Positions 26,046 to 35,631 of a stretch of 64,000 bases of DNA are shown piece by piece. The DNA is from Pseudocalidococcus sp964653145 (GTDB lineage: Bacteria; Cyanobacteriota; Cyanobacteriia; Thermosynechococcales; Thermosynechococcaceae): NCBI GenBank assembly GCA_964653145.1, contig CAZZCG010000010.1, positions 41,788 to 105,787 of the forward strand, given 5' to 3'. The stretch's first letter is position 1; the number at the start of each line of letters is the position of its first letter. The position numbers and the translations under genes are program-made. Under the pieces are notes generated by a model. The model ran no database searches. It was not told the origin of the DNA and worked only from the letters and a program-made list of their open reading frames with translations.

Positions 26046-27629
26046 TTAGGCCAAGCAATAGAGATAGCCATCCCGAGCGGCAATGTAGGTTTTTCCCTCC
26101 CAGACAATTGGGGTAGCTTCAAAGGATAGGCCGCGACCAAAGTGATCCATTGGCTTCAGGCTAACTCGAAAATAGTCTCCAGCGGCATTGCCCAGGGCCT
26201 GGGGAGTTTGAGGAGGTACGGGAGTATAAACCAATTCAAAAAGATAAATGCCTCCATAACCGGCTGCAATCAGGCGATCCCCATCGGTAAAAATTGGTGT
26301 TGAAATCGAGGCGCCCACCGGATGTTTAGCCACAATTATGGGGCTGGGATACTGGGCTTTGAGTCTGGGGCCGGGAATAGTTTTGGCGGTAACTTGATTT
26401 TGTGAGCCAACGTATAAATGTCCATCCAGGGCAAGGGTTGCGAATAGTCTGGGCCGGACTTGACCGGGATTATATTCATCATTCAAGGCCACTGAGCCAA
26501 TGATTCCCCCTAACCAGGAGGCAACGCGAGCATTCCCAGTGGGTAAAAACCATTCGACACTTTCCTGGGGGGCTTTGCGAGGATTGAGTTTGATCACCCC
26601 ACCTTGGCCTGGGTTATATTCTTTCTCAATCGTGGAAAACAACATGCCATCCTGGGCAATGACGACACTGCCATCCATATCGGTGCCGGAGAAGAAATCC
26701 CAATCGATTTTTTGGCGAACTAAATCAATGCCGTACACATGTCCGGATCCCGCCGCAATATAGAGATGGTTTTGCCACCGGGCTGCTGAGGATTCTGTGA
26801 CGAGGTTTCCCCCTTGACGTGACTTATCCTGGGCGTCAAACAGTTGAACTTGGGCAACGATGTCCGGCTGGTTAATCCCCTGCTTGGCCTGGCTGGCCCT
26901 AACCTTGCCACTGAGAAAATAGCCCATCCCGTTTTCTGCTCCGGTAAAGAGCTGATGTTGATCGGCTAAGTAGATCGGACTACCATCATGGTCGCGGCTG
27001 TAGCTGGCGGTTAAGGGAATATTCATCTGCCAGAGTTCCTTACCCGTCCGAAAAGAAATGGCCCGCAAACTGGGAATAACTGGTGTGGTTAAAGAGCGCT
27101 GTAATCCCATCCGACTGCCTTGGACAATCACAATTTGGTTCTCGGGGGTGGCATTGGAGTCTTGGTAAATCGTTGCAGTGCCCTTAATGATGTCATCAAA
27201 CAAATAGCGCCAGGCCACACTGAAGTCTTTAAGATTAATTTTCCTGAGGCTGTGGTCGTAGGCTCCTTGAATGAGATAAAGTTCCCCCTTGTCTTTGACT
27301 AATGTGGGTTGCCCTGTCCAACCAGCTCCGCTCCAGCGTTTTGTCTCGCGCCCAACTCGGCTTGTTCCGGTACCCAGGAGAAATTTGTGCTGGAGTTTTA
27401 ACCCTTGGGGGATGCCAGACCCGTAGTAACGCCGTTGGTTATTGCCTAAGAATGTCGAAATTAGGAGTTGGGTTTCCGGTTCTGGCGGGGATTCTGGGAG
27501 CTTTGAGGAATTGGCGGCAACGACTGTCTGCGAGGGGGGAGTAGAAGTTCGGCATTGACTCAAGAGGCAACTCAGTCCCAGGCCCCCGCTAGTGTAAGCT
27601 AACCATTGTTGAAATTGACGACGCTCCAT
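26046..27629 (-). CDS. Secreted PQQ-like beta-propeller protein
   Basis: A 527-residue exported protein. The N-terminus (MERRQFQQWL then a hydrophobic stretch) is a signal, possibly twin-arginine (ERRQF). The mature part is a PQQ-type beta-propeller with repeated YLIQGAYDHSLRKINL / LYIAAGSGHVYGIDL / LYVGSQNQ and a closing TYIAARDGYLYCLA. No PQQ dehydrogenase domain is visible, so a scaffold or assembly role is possible. The gene is alone on the minus strand, with a GH57 gene diverging 150 bases away. Confidence 0.8.
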   Translation of the reverse strand: MERRQFQQWLAYTSGGLGLSCLLSQCRTSTPPSQTVVAANSSKLPESPPEPETQLLISTFLGNNQRRYYGSGIPQGLKLQHKFLLGTGTSRVGRETKRWSGAGWTGQPTLVKDKGELYLIQGAYDHSLRKINLKDFSVAWRYLFDDIIKGTATIYQDSNATPENQIVIVQGSRMGLQRSLTTPVIPSLRAISFRTGKELWQMNIPLTASYSRDHDGSPIYLADQHQLFTGAENGMGYFLSGKVRASQAKQGINQPDIVAQVQLFDAQDKSRQGGNLVTESSAARWQNHLYIAAGSGHVYGIDLVRQKIDWDFFSGTDMDGSVVIAQDGMLFSTIEKEYNPGQGGVIKLNPRKAPQESVEWFLPTGNARVASWLGGIIGSVALNDEYNPGQVRPRLFATLALDGHLYVGSQNQVTAKTIPGPRLKAQYPSPIIVAKHPVGASISTPIFTDGDRLIAAGYGGIYLFELVYTPVPPQTPQALGNAAGDYFRVSLKPMDHFGRGLSFEATPIVWEGKTYIAARDGYLYCLA

Positions 27630-27779
27630 GGCTGGGGAAAAAGTTCCTAGATGACCATAGGCCTAATTCGTTGAACTTCAGGGCCTTAATACCCAAGTGA
27701 GGGACTATCCGAGGGGTTCAAGTCTCCTAGGGCTGCGGTCTGAAGATTCGGGAAAGGTTGCGGGATGTAACGGCTTCAT

Positions 27780-30080
27780 TTGATTCATTGCCAGGCCCCG
27801 ATTCCCCTTGAGATACTAAAAAGTCGTGCCGCGTCATTGCCCCCTGTGAGTCACCCCCTCTACGTCGCCTTTATTTGGCATCAACATCAACCGCTCTACA
27901 AAAGCCGGATTAGTGGTCGCTATCTCCTGCCTTGGGTGAGATTGCACGGGACAAAGGATTATCTGGACTTAGTTCTGGTTCTGTCCCGCTACCCAAAGCT
28001 GCACCAAACCGTGAATCTGGTTCCCTCGTTAATTCTGCAAATTCAAGACTATGTTGCGGGTACTGCCCTGGATCCCTACTTAACGGCGGCCTTAACCCCA
28101 GAAGCGAGCTTATCGGAACAACAGCGCTGGATCATTATTGAGCATTTTTTTGATGCCCACCAGCGGACAATGATTGACCCCCATCCCCGCTATGCGGAAC
28201 TCTATCATCAGCGACAAAAGCAAGGCCCGGCCTGGTGTTGGGAACATTGGACTCCCCAGGATTACAGTGATTTGTTGGCCTGGCATAACTTGGCCTGGAT
28301 TGATCCGCTGTTTTGGGATGAGCCAGAAATTGAACAGTGGTTTCAGCAAGGGCGGAACTTTAACCTCAGTGATCGGCAGCGGATTATTGCTAAACAACGT
28401 CAAATCTTGAGCGAGATCCTGCCCCAACACAAAAAAATGCAGGCGGCGGGACAGTTGGAAATTACTACCACGCCCTATACCCATCCAATTTTGCCCCTGT
28501 TGGCGGATACCGATGTCGGTCGCGTTGCTGTGCCACAAATGGCGTTACCCCAGGCCCGGTTTCAGTACCCTGAGGATATTCAACGGCACCTAGGGCGAGC
28601 AATTCGGCTCTATGAGCAAACCTTTGATACGAAACCCCGTGGCCTTTGGCCCTCAGAGCAGTCCGTCAGTCCGGCGATTTTACCCACTGTGGCGGAACAT
28701 GGCTTTAATTGGCTTTGCTCCGATGAAGCGGTTTTGGGGTGGACAAAGCATCATTTCTTCCATCGGGATGAGGCAGGCAATGTCATTGCTCCAGAAATTC
28801 TCTATCAGCCCTATCGTCTGGAAACGAGCGCCGGTGATTTGGCCATTGTCTTTCGAGATCATCGCCTCTCGGATTTAATTGGGTTTACCTACAGTTCCAT
28901 GGATCCAGACGTGGCGGCGGCGGATTTAATCGGTCATTTAGATGCCATTGCGGCCCGACTCAAAGAGCATCAAGACCAGGAAACTACAGGCTTAGACCAA
29001 CCCTGGCTGGTGACCATTGCGTTGGATGGGGAAAACTGCTGGGAATTCTACGCCAAGGATGGCTTACCCTTTTTGGACAGTCTTTATTCCCGTCTCAATG
29101 CCCGCCAAGATATTAAGTTGGTGACGGTCAGCGATTATTTAGCGCAGTTCCCCCCCCGGGAGACAATTCCAGCGGCGGCTTTGCACAGTGGCTCTTGGAT
29201 TGATGGCAATTTTACGACTTGGATTGGGGATCCGATTAAAAACAAGGCCTGGAATTTGCTGAAAGCGGCTCGGGATACCTTGGCGAATCACCCTGAAGCG
29301 ACGGAAAAAACTAACCCTGGGGCCTGGGAAGCTCTCTTTGCCGCCGAGGGCTCCGATTGGTTTTGGTGGTTTGGGGAAGGTCACTCCTCGAATCAAGATG
29401 CCATGTTTGACCAACTATTCCGAGAGCATTTAACTGCCCTCTATCAAGCTTTGGGGGAACCCGTTCCAGAAATTCTCTCCCATCCCCTCGAGCAGCACAC
29501 CCCCACCTCTGACTACCCAGCCCAAGGCTTTATTCATCCAATCATTGATGGCCAGGGGAATGAGCAGGATTGGAACTTTGCGGGTCGAATTAGTGTTGGC
29601 GGCAGTCGCGGCACGATGCACCGCAGTTCTCCAATTCAACGATTGTGGTATGGGGTCGATCACCTGAGTTTTTATCTTCGCTTTGACTTGCAAGTGGGCC
29701 AAACCCTGGGCGAGGGGGAATATAAAGAACTCCATTTGCTCTGGTATTATCCCCACCAAACCATGCACAATAGCCCAATTCCTTTGGCTAATTTGCCCAA
29801 CCAGGCCCCGCTGAATTACCTCTACCATCATCACGTTTGTCTCAACCTGGCCACGGGGAAAACCATCTTCCAAGAAGCCATCCCCAATAACCAATGGCAA
29901 CCCCAGGCCCACAGGATTACATCGGCTTTAGACAGTTGTTTAGAAGTGGCGGTACCTTGGCATGACTTAAAAATTCCCCATCCCGATTGGACGTTGCAGT
30001 TGGTGGTGGTGGTGGCTAATCAAGGAAATTACTTGGACTATTTACCCGACAATCAGTTAGTTCCGCTGACAGTCCCCTAA
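27780..30080 (+). CDS. Glycoside hydrolase family 57 enzyme
   Basis: A 766-residue GH57 enzyme, likely acting on alpha-glucans such as glycogen. The family's N-terminal block YVAFIWHQHQPLY, the nucleophile motif GLWPSEQSVSP and the acid/base region ALDGENCWEFY are all present. A C-terminal beta-rich domain (about 590-766) may be a carbohydrate-binding or structural add-on. The start is uncertain: a TTG at 27780 gives the longest frame, but a GTG at 27846 (just before SHPLYVAF) would match other family members equally well. Confidence 0.85.
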   Translation: MIHCQAPIPLEILKSRAASLPPVSHPLYVAFIWHQHQPLYKSRISGRYLLPWVRLHGTKDYLDLVLVLSRYPKLHQTVNLVPSLILQIQDYVAGTALDPYLTAALTPEASLSEQQRWIIIEHFFDAHQRTMIDPHPRYAELYHQRQKQGPAWCWEHWTPQDYSDLLAWHNLAWIDPLFWDEPEIEQWFQQGRNFNLSDRQRIIAKQRQILSEILPQHKKMQAAGQLEITTTPYTHPILPLLADTDVGRVAVPQMALPQARFQYPEDIQRHLGRAIRLYEQTFDTKPRGLWPSEQSVSPAILPTVAEHGFNWLCSDEAVLGWTKHHFFHRDEAGNVIAPEILYQPYRLETSAGDLAIVFRDHRLSDLIGFTYSSMDPDVAAADLIGHLDAIAARLKEHQDQETTGLDQPWLVTIALDGENCWEFYAKDGLPFLDSLYSRLNARQDIKLVTVSDYLAQFPPRETIPAAALHSGSWIDGNFTTWIGDPIKNKAWNLLKAARDTLANHPEATEKTNPGAWEALFAAEGSDWFWWFGEGHSSNQDAMFDQLFREHLTALYQALGEPVPEILSHPLEQHTPTSDYPAQGFIHPIIDGQGNEQDWNFAGRISVGGSRGTMHRSSPIQRLWYGVDHLSFYLRFDLQVGQTLGEGEYKELHLLWYYPHQTMHNSPIPLANLPNQAPLNYLYHHHVCLNLATGKTIFQEAIPNNQWQPQAHRITSALDSCLEVAVPWHDLKIPHPDWTLQLVVVVANQGNYLDYLPDNQLVPLTVP

Positions 30081-30116
30081 CCCCAAAAGTCCTGGGCATT
30101 GGGAGGTTTATTTCCC

Positions 30117-30896
30117 TCAGGGGCTTTCTTGGCGATGAACGCGGGTGGTGCTGGCCTGGGCCGTGGGCATGAGAACAATTTGGTTGAGATTAACATGGCC
30201 TGGGCGAGTTGCACAGAACAGGATCACTTCCGCCACATCCATACCTGTTAAGGGTTCCAGGCCTTCATAGACTTTTTCAGCTCGATGGCTATCTCCATGG
30301 AATCGAACCTCGCTAAATTCCGTTTCAACGAGGCCAGGATCGATACAACTCACACGGATTGGTGTTCCCAATAGATCCTGCTTCAAGCCCTCTGTGATGG
30401 CCTGGACCGCTGCTTTAGTAGCGCAATACACATGACCACCGGGGTAAACTTGCAAACCAGCAATCGAACCAATATTGATAATCTGTCCCCGTCCCCGCTC
30501 TAACATTCCCGGCAAGATCGTGTGGGTAACATAGAGTAGGCCCTTCATGTTGGTGTCAATCATCTCGTTCCAATCGGAAAGTAAAGCCTGATCAAAGCGC
30601 TCCAGGCCCCGACTTAATCCGGCATTGTTGATCAAAATATCAATATTTTTCCAATCCCTTGGTAGAGACTCTAGGGTTGAAATAATTTCCGATTGGGCCC
30701 GAACATCCACCCCAAGACATAGGCATTCCGTTTGATACTGGGTTTGAAGATTATCCGCCAACTCTGTCAATCGGGATAACCGCCGAGCTAACAAAATTAA
30801 CCGACATCCGGCCTGGGCAAAAACCACTGCACTGGCCTGGCCAATGCCACTACTTGCACCTGTAATTAAAACGGTTTGGCTAGTTAATGAAACCAT
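30117..30896 (-). CDS. Short-chain dehydrogenase/reductase
   Basis: A 259-residue classical SDR of the YdfG type. It has TGASSGIG (cofactor binding), NNAGLSRG, catalytic Ser in INIGSIAG, YxxxK (YCATKAAVQ) and DPGLVETEFSEVRFHGD, a signature of the YdfG/serine-3-dehydrogenase group. Substrate uncertain. The in-frame sequence extends upstream, but the ATG at 30896 matches the family start (MVSLTSQTVLITGAS). A hicBA pair lies 47 bases upstream on the same strand. Confidence 0.88.
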   Translation of the reverse strand: MVSLTSQTVLITGASSGIGQASAVVFAQAGCRLILLARRLSRLTELADNLQTQYQTECLCLGVDVRAQSEIISTLESLPRDWKNIDILINNAGLSRGLERFDQALLSDWNEMIDTNMKGLLYVTHTILPGMLERGRGQIINIGSIAGLQVYPGGHVYCATKAAVQAITEGLKQDLLGTPIRVSCIDPGLVETEFSEVRFHGDSHRAEKVYEGLEPLTGMDVAEVILFCATRPGHVNLNQIVLMPTAQASTTRVHRQESP

Positions 30897-30943
30897 AGTT
30901 AACAAATATAAGATTCTAGAGAAATGAGTAGGTTTATCTAGGT

Positions 30944-31186
30944 TTACTTTTGATAGAAATGGGAAAAAAGCTCTGTTTCTGGAATGTAGCGGCAAGCTTG
31001 GTGATAAATTGCTCGACACGTGCCGGTATCCAGTAGTCGATGATTAGGAATAGTCAGGGTTTCTTTACCGACCTCGCTATACCGACAAAGTTTAATATGG
31101 CTACCGTGTTGACTGTAAGGATAAAAACCAAATTGCTCAAGTATTTTAATAACATCGCTTCCCGATAACTGTCTCGGTCTAGGCAT
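30944..31186 (-). CDS. hicA: HicA-type mRNA interferase toxin
   Basis: An 80-residue HicA toxin with its dsRBD-like fold: LSGSDVIKILEQFGF, then GSHIKL with the expected catalytic His. The ATG at 31186 overlaps the hicB stop (eight shared bases), so the two are translationally coupled. In known systems HicA cleaves mRNA and HicB neutralises it. Confidence 0.85.
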   Translation of the reverse strand: MPRPRQLSGSDVIKILEQFGFYPYSQHGSHIKLCRYSEVGKETLTIPNHRLLDTGTCRAIYHQACRYIPETELFSHFYQK

Positions 31187-31412
31187 AGCTCGGTTGCAAC
31201 TCAAAGGTCACTAAAATTGAAGGATGGGAAACCAGGCCAAATTCAGTTGAATCTTCTCCCTCTAAATGTAGGGTAATGGCCTCTTTCAAGTTTTGGACAA
31301 CTTCATCAAGGCTTTCCCCCTGGGTAACAACGGCAATCTCTAAGCATTCAGCAACATAGCCACTTTGATCCCCTGCACGAATAAAGGATTTGATGGTTCG
31401 TTGTAGTTCCAT
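31179..31412 (-). CDS. hicB: HicB-type antitoxin, short form
   Basis: A 77-residue HicB-like antitoxin with the partial RNase-H fold (GYVAECLEIAVVTQGESLDEVVQNLKEAI). It has no C-terminal DNA-binding domain, so it is the short HicB form and may not repress its own promoter. It precedes hicA and overlaps it. The pair lies in a patch with few GGCCTGG motifs, which suggests transfer. Confidence 0.82.
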   Translation of the reverse strand: MELQRTIKSFIRAGDQSGYVAECLEIAVVTQGESLDEVVQNLKEAITLHLEGEDSTEFGLVSHPSILVTFELQPSYA

Positions 31413-31718
31413 GATTTTTGTAATCTAAGAGTGTTTAAACCTGATCTAATGTTGTGATATTGATTAATATATTTCTTGATGATTAATAAAGCTCAAAAAA
31501 CTGGGAACTATTATGAGCTATGGTTTTAAGTCCCTAGCTTTTGGGAGAAATGAATGTAAGTTAGCAGTTCAGGTAACTAAAACTTAATGTATCTGATTTT
31601 TAGAGCATCTTGGGGCAGGTTTCAGCCAGAGGTTTGCTGAGATTAGCCTAATCTAGAGATCCCTACCCCTTAGATGTGTTATTCCTTGCTTTGTGAGGTT
31701 GAAATTAATGGCCCCAGG
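31413..31718. other. AT-rich gap upstream of hicB, nothing recognised
   Basis: 306 bases. A perfect small inverted repeat, AGATTA/TAATCT with a 3-base loop, lies at 31640-31654 but has no T-run. No gene, tRNA or clear promoter is seen. Confidence 0.3.
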
Positions 31719-32237
31719 CTAATCTTTATACGCCTTAATCCCTTTATCCACCAGTGCTTGCACCTGATCCACATCTTGCCAATCGAGAATTTCCGTAACT
31801 TTCTTTTGCAGGTTTTTGTAGGTGCGGAAAAACTCAGCAACCTCGGCCAGGCGGTGGGAGGCAATGTCTTTGAGGGATTTCACATCGGCATAGCGGGGAT
31901 CATCGGCCGGAACACAGAGGATTTTTTCATCCCGATCACCGCCGTCAATCATTTCCAAATATCCGATTGGGCGTGCCGCAATCACACAACCTGGAAAGGT
32001 GGGCTCATCCATGATCACCAGGCCATCAAGGGGATCGCCATCATCACCGAGGGTATTGGGAATAAAGCCATAGTCGAAGGGATAGTTGACCGATGAATAC
32101 AGCACCCGATCCAAAATAAAGGCGTTCATTTCCTTGTCAAATTCGTACTTATTCCGACTGCCGCCGACAATCTCAATCAGAACATTCACCAGGCCGGGTT
32201 TGGGTTGGGCTGGAATCCGCGATAGGTCTAAGCTCAT
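31719..32237 (-). CDS. ppa: Inorganic pyrophosphatase (family I)
   Basis: Ppa hydrolyses pyrophosphate to drive biosynthesis. The 172-residue soluble protein has the family I core: EIVGGSRNKYEFDKE, YPFDYGFIPNTLGDDGDPLDGL (split Asp metal site) and DDPRYADVKSLKDI. The start and end are canonical. It stands alone on the minus strand. Confidence 0.95.
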   Translation of the reverse strand: MSLDLSRIPAQPKPGLVNVLIEIVGGSRNKYEFDKEMNAFILDRVLYSSVNYPFDYGFIPNTLGDDGDPLDGLVIMDEPTFPGCVIAARPIGYLEMIDGGDRDEKILCVPADDPRYADVKSLKDIASHRLAEVAEFFRTYKNLQKKVTEILDWQDVDQVQALVDKGIKAYKD

Positions 32238-32313
32238 GGGTTCGTGTGATGGATAACGTTTTACCTAATCCAGCATAAACTGACCGTGGCCTGGGACAAA
32301 AATCCTGGGCAGC

Positions 32314-33732
32314 TCAAGGGGACAGCAACAGTAAGCCAATGAAGGAGCCGCTATTCCAAATCCCATGGAGCACCATTGAGGCCAGCAAATTCCCCGTCCG
32401 CCAATAGACATAGCCGAGGATACAACCTAACACCGCAAGGGGAAGTAAATCCGCTGCATTGAGGTGAGCGATCGCAAATAGGGCTCCACTGGCGAAGATG
32501 GCGGAACTGGGTTTCATTTGGGGGAGCAGAGAGGGGAGCAAAAAGCCCCGAAATAGGGTTTCTTCAAAAACTGGCGCTAGGACTGCCACCATGAACCATA
32601 AAATCCCAAAACTCCGATAATCCTGACTGGCTAATATCACTTCCAACAGGGGATTACCGCCGCCTTGGTTTTGCAGGAGTTGCTGGGACATCAGCGAGGT
32701 TAAGAGGACAAGGGGTAAGGCCACAAAATAGGCACCAATACTCCAGGCCCACCAGGGTTGAGATCCGGAAAAGGCCAGCCAATGCAGAACTGGTTTTTGA
32801 TAGGGGCGCCAAGTGTAGAGAAGAATCCCAAAGCCAGCGGTCATCATCAGGGTGTAGGTGATCAGGGCATAGATCGCTTGACTAAAGGGCGCAACCACCA
32901 GGCCCCGGCCCCCCACCAAGGCTAGAAGCGTCGGCATGACGAGAAAACTAATCCCAAAAAATGTTCCAAACCAGCTCACCATAACGCCCCAGGTTGTCTC
33001 CCCCGACCAGGGAATCTCCAGTTGCAAATGGGCAATGGGTTCAGTCCGCCGGTATTGATTGATGCCCCAGAAAATTAGCAGCACCAGGCCAATTAAGCTC
33101 CCAACCAGGGGCATGACCGCAATTAAACTCAGGCGAATGACCGCGGCCTGGGCTGAGGCTTGGATCGTCACTCTGAGGTTTTCCAAGGCCTGGCTATTGC
33201 TTTGCACTTGGTAGAGTCGGCCAAAGGCCTGGGCCTGAAACCATCCCCGGAGCTGATTTTTAAACAGGGTTTCGGCCTGGGGAGTAATGATCGGTGGGGT
33301 CTGCCAGAGTTGACTCAGGGCCTGGGCCAAGGCTTGCTCGGAGGAGGAACCAGCTTGTTGGACTAAATCCCACGTCTCTTGAGCGGTGGTGTTATCGGGG
33401 GACTGGATTACCTGGAGGAGGCCAAGATTGATTTGGGCCTGGTGCAGTTGGGACTCCTGGGCAGGGGTTCTGCTGGGCTGGTCAGTGAGGGATTGGATGG
33501 TTTTGCTGTAGGTGCGAATGGCTTCCGCCTGGGGATCGGCGCCCAAGAGGGATTCGGCCTGGGGCTGGTCTTGAAAGGGTTGCCATTCACTGGCCTGGAG
33601 AACCAAGTTGGTTTGATAAAGGTTGATTTGCCCTTGGACTTGGGGTTCAGTGAGGCTACTGAGCAATTCTGCGGAGACTAAAAACACCACAATAGCTGTG
33701 AGGGTCGCCAGCAAAATTTGTTTTAAAGACAT
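32314..33732 (-). CDS. CPBP family intramembrane glutamic endopeptidase
   Basis: A 472-residue integral membrane protein of the CAAX/Abi (CPBP) family. The first 200 residues are a soluble helical region of the kind seen in cyanobacterial members. The C-terminal half has several membrane helices with the family motifs: EETLFRG, then FAIAHLNA, and the HGIWNSGSF segment. The substrate is unknown. The gene has one HIP1 octamer (32468-32475), the only one found in the window. Confidence 0.87.
   Translation of the reverse strand: MSLKQILLATLTAIVVFLVSAELLSSLTEPQVQGQINLYQTNLVLQASEWQPFQDQPQAESLLGADPQAEAIRTYSKTIQSLTDQPSRTPAQESQLHQAQINLGLLQVIQSPDNTTAQETWDLVQQAGSSSEQALAQALSQLWQTPPIITPQAETLFKNQLRGWFQAQAFGRLYQVQSNSQALENLRVTIQASAQAAVIRLSLIAVMPLVGSLIGLVLLIFWGINQYRRTEPIAHLQLEIPWSGETTWGVMVSWFGTFFGISFLVMPTLLALVGGRGLVVAPFSQAIYALITYTLMMTAGFGILLYTWRPYQKPVLHWLAFSGSQPWWAWSIGAYFVALPLVLLTSLMSQQLLQNQGGGNPLLEVILASQDYRSFGILWFMVAVLAPVFEETLFRGFLLPSLLPQMKPSSAIFASGALFAIAHLNAADLLPLAVLGCILGYVYWRTGNLLASMVLHGIWNSGSFIGLLLLSP
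32468..32475. repeat. HIP1 octamer (single copy)
   Basis: GCGATCGC, the palindrome that is usually very abundant in cyanobacterial genomes, is seen only here. Its scarcity contrasts with the abundance of GGCCTGG/CCAGGCC. Confidence 0.9.
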
Positions 33733-33764
33733 AAAGACAAGTCCGAAACGGCCGCTTTCCTAGC

Positions 33765-34640
33765 TTAACCGGCCGTAGTTGGGGGGATCGCCAGGGAAAT
33801 CGGGGCAACGGGCACACTGGAGACATCCACCTTGTCCACAAAGGGAAAATAGCCCAACCAACGACTGGCCAAATGGGCAAACTGTTCAGGGTTTCCACTC
33901 ACAGCAAATTTAACGGAGCCGGGGGTTTGTCTATGCTGCCGAATTCCCAAAAGTTCGAGTTCCTGGAGGGCTGCTTGGGCGACGGCCTGGGCGGGATCAA
34001 CCTGCTTGACCTGGGGCGGGAGCAGGGAGGAAATAATGTCGGCAATGTGGGGGTAATGGGTACAGCCGTAAATGAGGGTATCCAGGCCAAAGTCTAGCAG
34101 GGGTGCTAAATAGGTCTGAGCTACTTGCCGGAGGTAGGGATCCTGACACCGATTTTGCTCAATCAAGGGGACAAATTCTGGGCAGGCCACTTGGCAAACT
34201 TGAATGGTCGGGTTTTGCTCCTGCAGGGCCTGGGGATAGCTTTGACTGTTAACCGTTGCTGAGGTGGCGATAATCCCAATCCGTTGTCCGCGTTTGACCG
34301 CCACTTGGGCCGCGGGGAGAATCAGGCCAATGATGGGAAAGTCAAACTCGCGACGCACCTTCTCGAGGGCCAGGGCAGAACTGGTATTACAGGCCATGAC
34401 CCCCAGCTTGACCCCTGCCTGTGCCATCCAGGCCAAGATTTGCCGAACAAAGGTAATGATTTCCGTGGCTGAGCGTTCACCATAGGGAAGATGGGCCGTA
34501 TCGCCGAAATAGAGAAAGGACTCATGGGGCAGTTGGGCCTCTAAGGCTTTAAGTACCGTCAGACCACCCAGACCACTGTCAAATACCCCGATTCTTCCGG
34601 CCGAAATTCCCCCAGGGGACGGCGCGCGCCAGTTATTCAC
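33765..34640 (-). CDS. murI: Glutamate racemase
   Basis: MurI makes D-glutamate for peptidoglycan. The 291-residue protein has the family's DSGLGGLTVL start block, FGDTAHLPYG, and two catalytic cysteines: C84 in MACNTSS and C193 in YGCTHYP. The start is probably the GTG at 34640, although the ribosome site overlaps it; an internal start is possible. It lies 32 bases upstream of the CPBP protease on the same strand. Confidence 0.93.
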   Translation of the reverse strand: MNNWRAPSPGGISAGRIGVFDSGLGGLTVLKALEAQLPHESFLYFGDTAHLPYGERSATEIITFVRQILAWMAQAGVKLGVMACNTSSALALEKVRREFDFPIIGLILPAAQVAVKRGQRIGIIATSATVNSQSYPQALQEQNPTIQVCQVACPEFVPLIEQNRCQDPYLRQVAQTYLAPLLDFGLDTLIYGCTHYPHIADIISSLLPPQVKQVDPAQAVAQAALQELELLGIRQHRQTPGSVKFAVSGNPEQFAHLASRWLGYFPFVDKVDVSSVPVAPISLAIPPTTAG

Positions 34641-34861
34641 TCCGAAACCTCACATTCCTCACACGAAATATGCCAAAAATCCAACTCGAACAATAGGGGA
34701 TGACTATGGTTGGATCGGATTTCACGCTGGCATAGGGACAGTTTAGCAACCTGATCGAAAATTATTAATACTCTGGCATTACGAATATTGATTTTTCACT
34801 GCTTAATCCCGCTGCTGGGCCCTGATCCCAAACCTCACCCTTTCCCCACCCAGTTGAAGAC

Positions 34862-35425
34862 CTAGGGGAATTCCTGCTCATACGGGGCTTTTAGGGGATG
34901 CTGGTGATGCCCATCTGGAAATTTAGTGCGAAAGTCGTACTTAAATTCCATTGCCCCCAGACCGGTGCTTTGAAACAGATCTGCGCCTTGCATCTGAGCT
35001 TGATCCAAAATTGCCGCCGCCAAGTTGGCCCGACTTAAAATGCAGTTTTGCAGGTCTGCCCCGGTCAAGTTTGCCCCCCGGAGATCCGCTCGAGAGAGAT
35101 CTGCCCCCCGAAAAATCCCACCCTGAAGATCAGCGGCCCGTAAATTAGCCCGAGAGAGATTAGCCCCGCTGAAATTAGCGGCCCTGAGGTTGGCCTGGGG
35201 CAGTTGGGCATCACTGAGTTCCGCGTCTGTGAAGTTTGCCCCGGTCAGGATGGCCCGCTGGAGTTGTGCATAGGGTAAGTAGGCCTGGGCCAAATTGGCA
35301 TCGCTCAAGTTAATATCCGCAAGGAGAGCCTCGAAGTAATCCAACTGGTGCAGATCACAGCCAGCAAAATTGCGCTCCCCCTGCAAATAAGCTTGAACTA
35401 AGGTTTCTCGACAGAGTTGGGTCAT
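34862..35425 (-). CDS. Cytoplasmic pentapeptide-repeat protein
   Basis: About 187 residues with a long run of A(N/D)LxX pentapeptides (for example LSRANLRAADL), forming a right-handed beta-helix. No signal peptide, unlike the two other pentapeptide genes here. Function unknown; some such proteins bind DNA gyrase, but nothing here shows that. The ATG at 35425 (MTQLCRETL) is used; the frame is open back to a TTG at 35503. Confidence 0.8.
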   Translation of the reverse strand: MTQLCRETLVQAYLQGERNFAGCDLHQLDYFEALLADINLSDANLAQAYLPYAQLQRAILTGANFTDAELSDAQLPQANLRAANFSGANLSRANLRAADLQGGIFRGADLSRADLRGANLTGADLQNCILSRANLAAAILDQAQMQGADLFQSTGLGAMEFKYDFRTKFPDGHHQHPLKAPYEQEFP

Positions 35426-35631
35426 AATTGCCACAGAATCAAGACAAACGTCGCCATCAGCGGGTTGCCAAAGAGAAAAATGAGTATTTGTGCTTAGTTG
35501 CAACTTTTGAATTTACGGGTTTTGCAAAGAAACTTTACGATGCTTAATCTTTTCTTAAGCCGGACGTTTCCCCAGGCCCTGCTCCAAATCACGGCACAAT
35601 AAAGTCAGTTCTTGGCCCCCAGGATGTTGTC

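Noticed and set aside
27690..27735. A tRNA-like T-arm (stem AGGGG/CTCCT around TTCAAGT)
   Set aside because: No matching acceptor or anticodon stem is found upstream at the right distance, so no cloverleaf can form.
31640..31654. A perfect AGATTA/TAATCT inverted repeat
   Set aside because: It is only six base pairs, AT-rich and without a T-run. It is probably random.
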